Shown one piece after another: positions 31,515 through 34,461 of a stretch of 34,461 bases of DNA. The notes under the pieces were generated by a model, which saw nothing but the letters and a program-made list of their open reading frames with translations, was not told the origin of the DNA and did not search any database. The stretch is from assembly GCA_040757055.1 (NCBI GenBank), contig JBFLXY010000018.1:1-34461 (forward strand), in the 5' to 3' direction. The translations under genes were made by a program, and so were the position numbers. Source of the DNA: JAJZRJ01 sp040757055 (GTDB taxonomy: Bacteria; Desulfobacterota; Desulfobulbia; Desulfobulbales; Desulfurivibrionaceae). Every line of letters starts with the position of its first letter. Position 1 is the first letter of the stretch.

Positions 31515-32584
31515 GCGAAAAAGCCCTGATCCCGGGTGAAGGCGAAGTGCTCATCTACCAGACCGAGGACGGGAAGCTCAAGCTCGATGTCCGGCTGGAG
31601 AACGAGACAGTCTGGCTCACCCAGCAACTCATTGCCGAGCTGTTTCAGACCACGGTGCCCAATATCAGCATGCACATCCGCAACATCTTTACGGAGGGCG
31701 AACTGACGCCGGAGGCAACTGTTAAGAAATTCTTAACAGTTCGCAGAGAAGGCAGCAGAGAGGTGAGCCGGGAGTTGGAGTATTACAACCTGGATATGAT
31801 CATCTCCGTAGGTTACCGGGTCAAGAGCCTGATCGCCACCCGCTTCCGCATCTGGGCCACCCAGCGCTTGAAGGAGTACATCGTCAAGGGCTTTGTCATG
31901 GACGACGAGCGGCTGAAGAACCCGCCGGTACCGGGTTCCCCGGTGCCCGATTATTTCGATGAAATGCTGGCCCGCATCCGCGACATCCGGGCCAGCGAGC
32001 GGCGCATGTACCTGCGGGTGAAGGAGATCTTCGCCATGGCCGCGGATTACGAACCGAGCCGGCCCGAGGCTGCCAGGTTTTTCAGCATCATCCAGAACAA
32101 GCTGCATTTTGCCGCCACCGGCCTGACTGCCCCCGAACTGGTCCGCGCCCGGGCCGATCACCTGCTGCCCAACATGGGGCTCACCAGTTGGAAGGCAGGC
32201 GAGGTACGCAAGATCGACGTGACCGTTGCCAAGAACTACCTGAACGAAGAGGAGATCGACGAGCTGAACCGCATCGTGGTCATGTGGCTCGATTTTGCCG
32301 AGGACCAGGCCCGGCGCCGCAAGCAGGTCTTCATGAAGGACTGGGAGCGGAAGCTCGACGACTTTCTGCGCTTCAACGACCGGCGGGTTTTGCCCAATGC
32401 CGGCGGCGTAAGCCGGAAGAGCGCGGAAGAGCATGCCCTGGGCGAATACGAACGATTCGCCAAACGCCGCCGGGAATACAAGGAGAGCCAGGGAGAGGCG
32501 GAGTCGATTGCGCAACTGGAGGCAGCGGCCAGGCAACTGGCTGAGGGGAAAAAGCCAGTTGCGAAAAAGAGGGGCCGGAAATGA
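31511..32584 (+). CDS. rhuM: RhuM-family protein in the hsd operon
   Basis: The 357-residue protein begins with a segment typical of the RhuM family: YQTEDGKLKLDVRLENETVW, LTQQLIAELFQTTVPNISMH and IRNIFTEGELTPEATVKKF. ELEYYNLDMIISVGYRVKS and FRIWATQRLKEYIVKGFVMD are also characteristic. The early LTQQLIAELFQTT resembles a helix-turn-helix. RhuM was named from a Salmonella pathogenicity island, but members are very common between hsdM and hsdS, where their role is not established. The C-terminus is basic (EGKKPVAKKRGRK). It overlaps hsdM and the RAYT gene by 4 bp each (ATGA), so all are translated as one unit. Confidence 0.9.
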   Translation: MSEKALIPGEGEVLIYQTEDGKLKLDVRLENETVWLTQQLIAELFQTTVPNISMHIRNIFTEGELTPEATVKKFLTVRREGSREVSRELEYYNLDMIISVGYRVKSLIATRFRIWATQRLKEYIVKGFVMDDERLKNPPVPGSPVPDYFDEMLARIRDIRASERRMYLRVKEIFAMAADYEPSRPEAARFFSIIQNKLHFAATGLTAPELVRARADHLLPNMGLTSWKAGEVRKIDVTVAKNYLNEEEIDELNRIVVMWLDFAEDQARRRKQVFMKDWERKLDDFLRFNDRRVLPNAGGVSRKSAEEHALGEYERFAKRRREYKESQGEAESIAQLEAAARQLAEGKKPVAKKRGRK

Positions 32585-33294
32585 AATATGATCCGGTCAT
32601 CCACCACCGCCGGTCCATCCGGTTGCAGGGGTATGATTATTCCCGGGCCGGGGCCTATTTCGTGACCATTTGCACCCAGGAACGGCAATGCCTGTTTGGG
32701 AAAATCGTGGATGGGGAGATGCGGTTGAATGACCTGGGGCGGGTGGTCGCGGATTCATGGGAATGGTTGGCCCGACAATACGATCATGCGGAATTGGATG
32801 AATGGGTAATCATGCCGAACCATATGCACGGAATCATCGTTATCACCGACGATTGTAGGGGCGGTTCGTGTAGGGGCAGGTCGTGTAGGGGCGGGTCGTG
32901 TAAGGGCGGGTCGTGTAAGGGCGGTTCGCGAACCGCCCCTACGATGGCACAACGCAAACCGGTCGGTCGTTTGATTGGCGCGTTCAAAACGGTATCCACC
33001 AAACGCATCAACGAATTGCGCCAGACGCCGGGCGTAAAATTGTGGCAACGCAATTACTGGGAACACATTGTCCGCGACGAACCGGAATTGCAGCGCATCC
33101 GCCAATATATCCACAACAATCCCAGCCAATGGGAAATGGATACATTGCATCCGAATCATCCGGAATTCGGCGGCGCCGGTAGGGACGGTTCGTGTAGGGG
33201 CGGTTCGCGAACCGCCCCTACGATGGAAATCCACGAACCCGCCGCACCCTACGGATATGGGGTAAACCCCAACGGCGCGGGGTGGATGGCATGA
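32581..33294 (+). CDS. REP-associated tyrosine transposase (RAYT, Y1/HUH type) with REP elements in frame
   Basis: The 237-residue product is a Y1 transposase of the IS200-like RAYT group: SIRLQGYDYSRAGAYFVTIC at the start, EWVIMPNHMHGIIVI with the metal-binding HUH pair (His81 and His83), and RQYIHNNPSQWEMD with catalytic Tyr176. RAYTs act on REP palindromes with a GTAG foot and are usually domesticated single-copy genes. Two segments of this protein are translated REP-like DNA: five CRGGS-like pentapeptides ending RTAPT at about residues 92-120, and GRDGSCRGGSRTAPT near residue 200. They lie outside the core motifs, in loops. The gene overlaps rhuM upstream and hsdS downstream by 4 bp each, so it is embedded in the restriction-modification operon. 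Confidence 0.93.
   Translation: MKYDPVIHHRRSIRLQGYDYSRAGAYFVTICTQERQCLFGKIVDGEMRLNDLGRVVADSWEWLARQYDHAELDEWVIMPNHMHGIIVITDDCRGGSCRGRSCRGGSCKGGSCKGGSRTAPTMAQRKPVGRLIGAFKTVSTKRINELRQTPGVKLWQRNYWEHIVRDEPELQRIRQYIHNNPSQWEMDTLHPNHPEFGGAGRDGSCRGGSRTAPTMEIHEPAAPYGYGVNPNGAGWMA
32855..32942 (+). repeat. REP-like array inside the RAYT gene, copy 1
   Basis: Five direct 15-base units of the form GTAGGGGCGGTTCGT (32855-32929; small changes in units 2-5) end in the inverse half GAACCGCCCCTAC (32930-32942). The last unit and the inverse half form a REP-type palindrome with a GTAG-like foot. Fifteen bases equal five codons, so the gene stays in frame. Confidence 0.93.
33179..33221 (+). repeat. REP-like array inside the RAYT gene, copy 2
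   Basis: Two units (GTAGGGACGGTTCGT and GTAGGGGCGGTTCGC) are followed by GAACCGCCCCTAC. Copy 1 and copy 2 share the continuation GATGG after the palindrome, consistent with one having been copied from the other. Confidence 0.93.
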
Positions 33295-34346
33295 AATACC
33301 CGGCCTATCCGCGATACAAGGATTCCGGGGTAGAGTGGCTGGGGGAGATTCCGGCGCATTGGGATGCCAAGAAGCTAAAATTCCTTGCTGAGATTCGAAC
33401 TAGCAATGTTGACAAAAAATCTGAGGAGGGAGAGCTGCCTGTCCGGTTGTGCAACTATGTGGATGTTTATAAGAACGATTTTATTTCATCCGACATCGAG
33501 TTTATGCAGGCGACGGCAACAAAGGAAGAAATCAACCGCTTCAAAATCCAAAAAGACGATGTACTTATCACCAAAGATTCCGAATCGTGGGATGATATTG
33601 CTGTCCCTGCTTGCGTTGGGGAAGATTTTGAAGATGTGGTTTGCGGCTACCACCTCGCTCAGATTCGACCCAACAAAACAGAATTGCGGGGACGCTATTT
33701 GTTTCGTTGTTTTTCAGCCTCCGGCATCTGCGATCAATTTAAGGTTGCGGCAAATGGTGTTACACGCTTTGGTCTCCCGCAAGATGCCGTCGGGGGTTCT
33801 TTTTTTCCGGTGCCACCCCTTGAAGAACAAACCGCCATCGCTGCCTTTCTCGACCGGGAAACCGCACGGATTGATGGACTCATTGCCAGGAAGCAGCGGC
33901 TCGTCGAACTGTTGCAGGAAAAGCGCACGGCCCTGATCAGCCGGGCCGTGACCAAAGGGCTTGACCCCAACGTGCCGATGAAGGACTCCGGCATCGAGTG
34001 GCTGGGGGAGATTCCGGCGCATTGGGAGGTGTATAAATTTCGATATGTCTTCAAAATGAAAGGTGGAATGACTCCCGAAAAAGGTAATCCAGAATACTGG
34101 AACGGCGAGATTCCTTGGGTTTCACCAAAAGACATGAAGAAAGAGATAATTGCTGATTCTGAAGACCATATTACCAGCACAGCCTTAAATGATACCGGTA
34201 TCGGTTTGGTCCCTCCCCAAAATGTATTGATTGTGGTGCGGGGGATGATTCTCGCCCATACTTTCCCGGTCGCTATGACAGCGGGGCAGGTGACGATCAA
34301 TCAGGACATGAAGGCTCTGGTTCCAATAATCGGTTTTGGGTCATGA
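33291..34346 (+). CDS. hsdS: Type I restriction-modification specificity subunit HsdS, truncated
   Basis: The ATG at 33291 overlaps the RAYT stop (ATGA), giving 351 residues; a GTG nine bases upstream is less likely. It has the HsdS plan of two target-recognition domains: TRD1 opened by KDSGVEWLGEIPAHW, a central helix after FPVPPLEEQTAIAAFLDRET and LVELLQEKRTALISRAVTKG, then TRD2 opened by KDSGIEWLGEIPAHW. TRD2 stops abruptly after VTINQDMKALVP, where HsdS proteins normally continue for some 80 or more residues with the second helix. The missing part coincides with the start of an IS1595-type element, so the subunit is probably disrupted. An active methyltransferase usually needs both helices; a half-subunit might still dimerise. 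Confidence 0.85.
   Translation: MKYPAYPRYKDSGVEWLGEIPAHWDAKKLKFLAEIRTSNVDKKSEEGELPVRLCNYVDVYKNDFISSDIEFMQATATKEEINRFKIQKDDVLITKDSESWDDIAVPACVGEDFEDVVCGYHLAQIRPNKTELRGRYLFRCFSASGICDQFKVAANGVTRFGLPQDAVGGSFFPVPPLEEQTAIAAFLDRETARIDGLIARKQRLVELLQEKRTALISRAVTKGLDPNVPMKDSGIEWLGEIPAHWEVYKFRYVFKMKGGMTPEKGNPEYWNGEIPWVSPKDMKKEIIADSEDHITSTALNDTGIGLVPPQNVLIVVRGMILAHTFPVAMTAGQVTINQDMKALVPIIGFGS
33333..34027 (+). repeat. 32-bp direct repeat at the two TRD entrances of hsdS
   Basis: Bases 33333-33364 and 33996-34027 are identical (they encode EWLGEIPAHW and neighbours). Such repeats allow recombination that deletes or exchanges TRDs between hsdS genes. Confidence 0.85.
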
Positions 34347-34461
34347 CTAGAACAGCACTTTAAAAAGTGTGCTAACATCTAGTTATGACGATGAAAAACA
34401 AGTATGCAAAGCGTTCAAAAATTTCGGAGCCCAAATTCCGGGAGCTGGTTAAGCTTTTTGC
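34335..34461 (+). mobile_element. IS1595-type insertion sequence, left end (continues beyond window)
   Basis: The left boundary lies at about 34330-34350, where hsdS loses similarity to its family; the terminal repeat cannot be fixed without the other end. TCATGACTAGAACAGCACTT follows, then a small hairpin CACTTT-AA-AAAGTG, and a transposase start at 34385. The right end and target-site duplication are outside the window. Confidence 0.65.
34385..34461 (+). CDS. IS1595-family transposase, N-terminal fragment
   Basis: The first 25 codons encode MTMKNKYAKRSKISEPKF followed by RELVKLF, which matches the N-terminus of ISXO2-like IS1595 transposases (basic start, then FRELxxLFA before a helix-turn-helix). 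The DDE core lies beyond the window. A second ATG at 34391 is equally possible as the start. Confidence 0.7.
   Translation, partial: MTMKNKYAKRSKISEPKFRELVKLF

Noticed and set aside
32855..32942. CRISPR-like array
   Set aside because: The 15-base units are contiguous without unique spacers, end in a palindrome and lie inside a RAYT coding region; REP-type repeat fits better.

Overview
The window is about 34 kb of GC-rich bacterial chromosome built around a molybdenum nitrogenase locus. Several features point to an anaerobic, delta-proteobacterial type diazotroph (Desulfobacterota, possibly Desulfobulbales-like): nifI1/nifI2 between nifH and nifD, a NifD with the extra C-terminal segment of the anaerobe-type enzymes, a short NifK, a NifA/sigma-54 control system, and a c-di-GMP-I riboswitch. 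The lineage is inferred from gene content, since no 16S gene is present.

Layout. (1) 1-2722, minus strand: a c-di-GMP-I riboswitch and terminator precede a lipoprotein gene and the first 602 codons of an RHS-type surface protein with near-identical 303-bp repeats. (2) 2799-4337: a tyrosine recombinase and tRNA-Thr(CGT). (3) 4384-12834, plus strand: nifE-nifN-nifB, an 80-residue unknown, modE-modA-modB-modC and nifV. (4) 12889-13766: an AT-rich one-gene island (DUF3800-like) bounded by 11-bp inverted repeats. (5) 22795 down to 13948, minus strand: nifH-nifI1-nifI2-nifD-nifK, a NifB-like protein without the radical-SAM cysteines, a 2Fe-2S ferredoxin, a zinc ribbon, an unknown, a GNAT protein, a Nif11 protein, a HEPN-like protein and a glutamine amidotransferase. 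(6) 22796-28847: nifA, a second amidotransferase-like gene, glnK-amtB and a ferredoxin-nitroreductase. (7) 28902-34461: tRNA-Val(CAC), then hsdM-rhuM-RAYT-hsdS, with hsdS cut short where an IS1595-type element begins.

How the parts fit. The two nif operons converge. Each has a sigma-54 promoter with the same 15-base core, TGGCACACCCCTTGC, and an upstream NifA-type site TGTCGC-N4-GCGACA, so one NifA probably drives both. NifH/D/K form the enzyme; NifE/N/B/V make FeMo-cofactor; ModABC imports molybdate under a ModE-like repressor whose operator covers its own core promoter. NifI1/NifI2 and GlnK/AmtB supply nitrogen-status control after translation. The less familiar part is the tail of the nifHDK operon: eight small or atypical genes, led by the apparently catalytically dead NifB paralogue.

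Most notable points: the cysteine-less NifB-like protein next to nifK, a predicted leaderless modE transcript with operator, promoter and start codon fused, REP-like GTAG palindromes inside the reading frame of the RAYT transposase within a restriction-modification operon, a c-di-GMP riboswitch in front of an RHS protein, and related stem-loops in successive gaps of the nifHDK operon.
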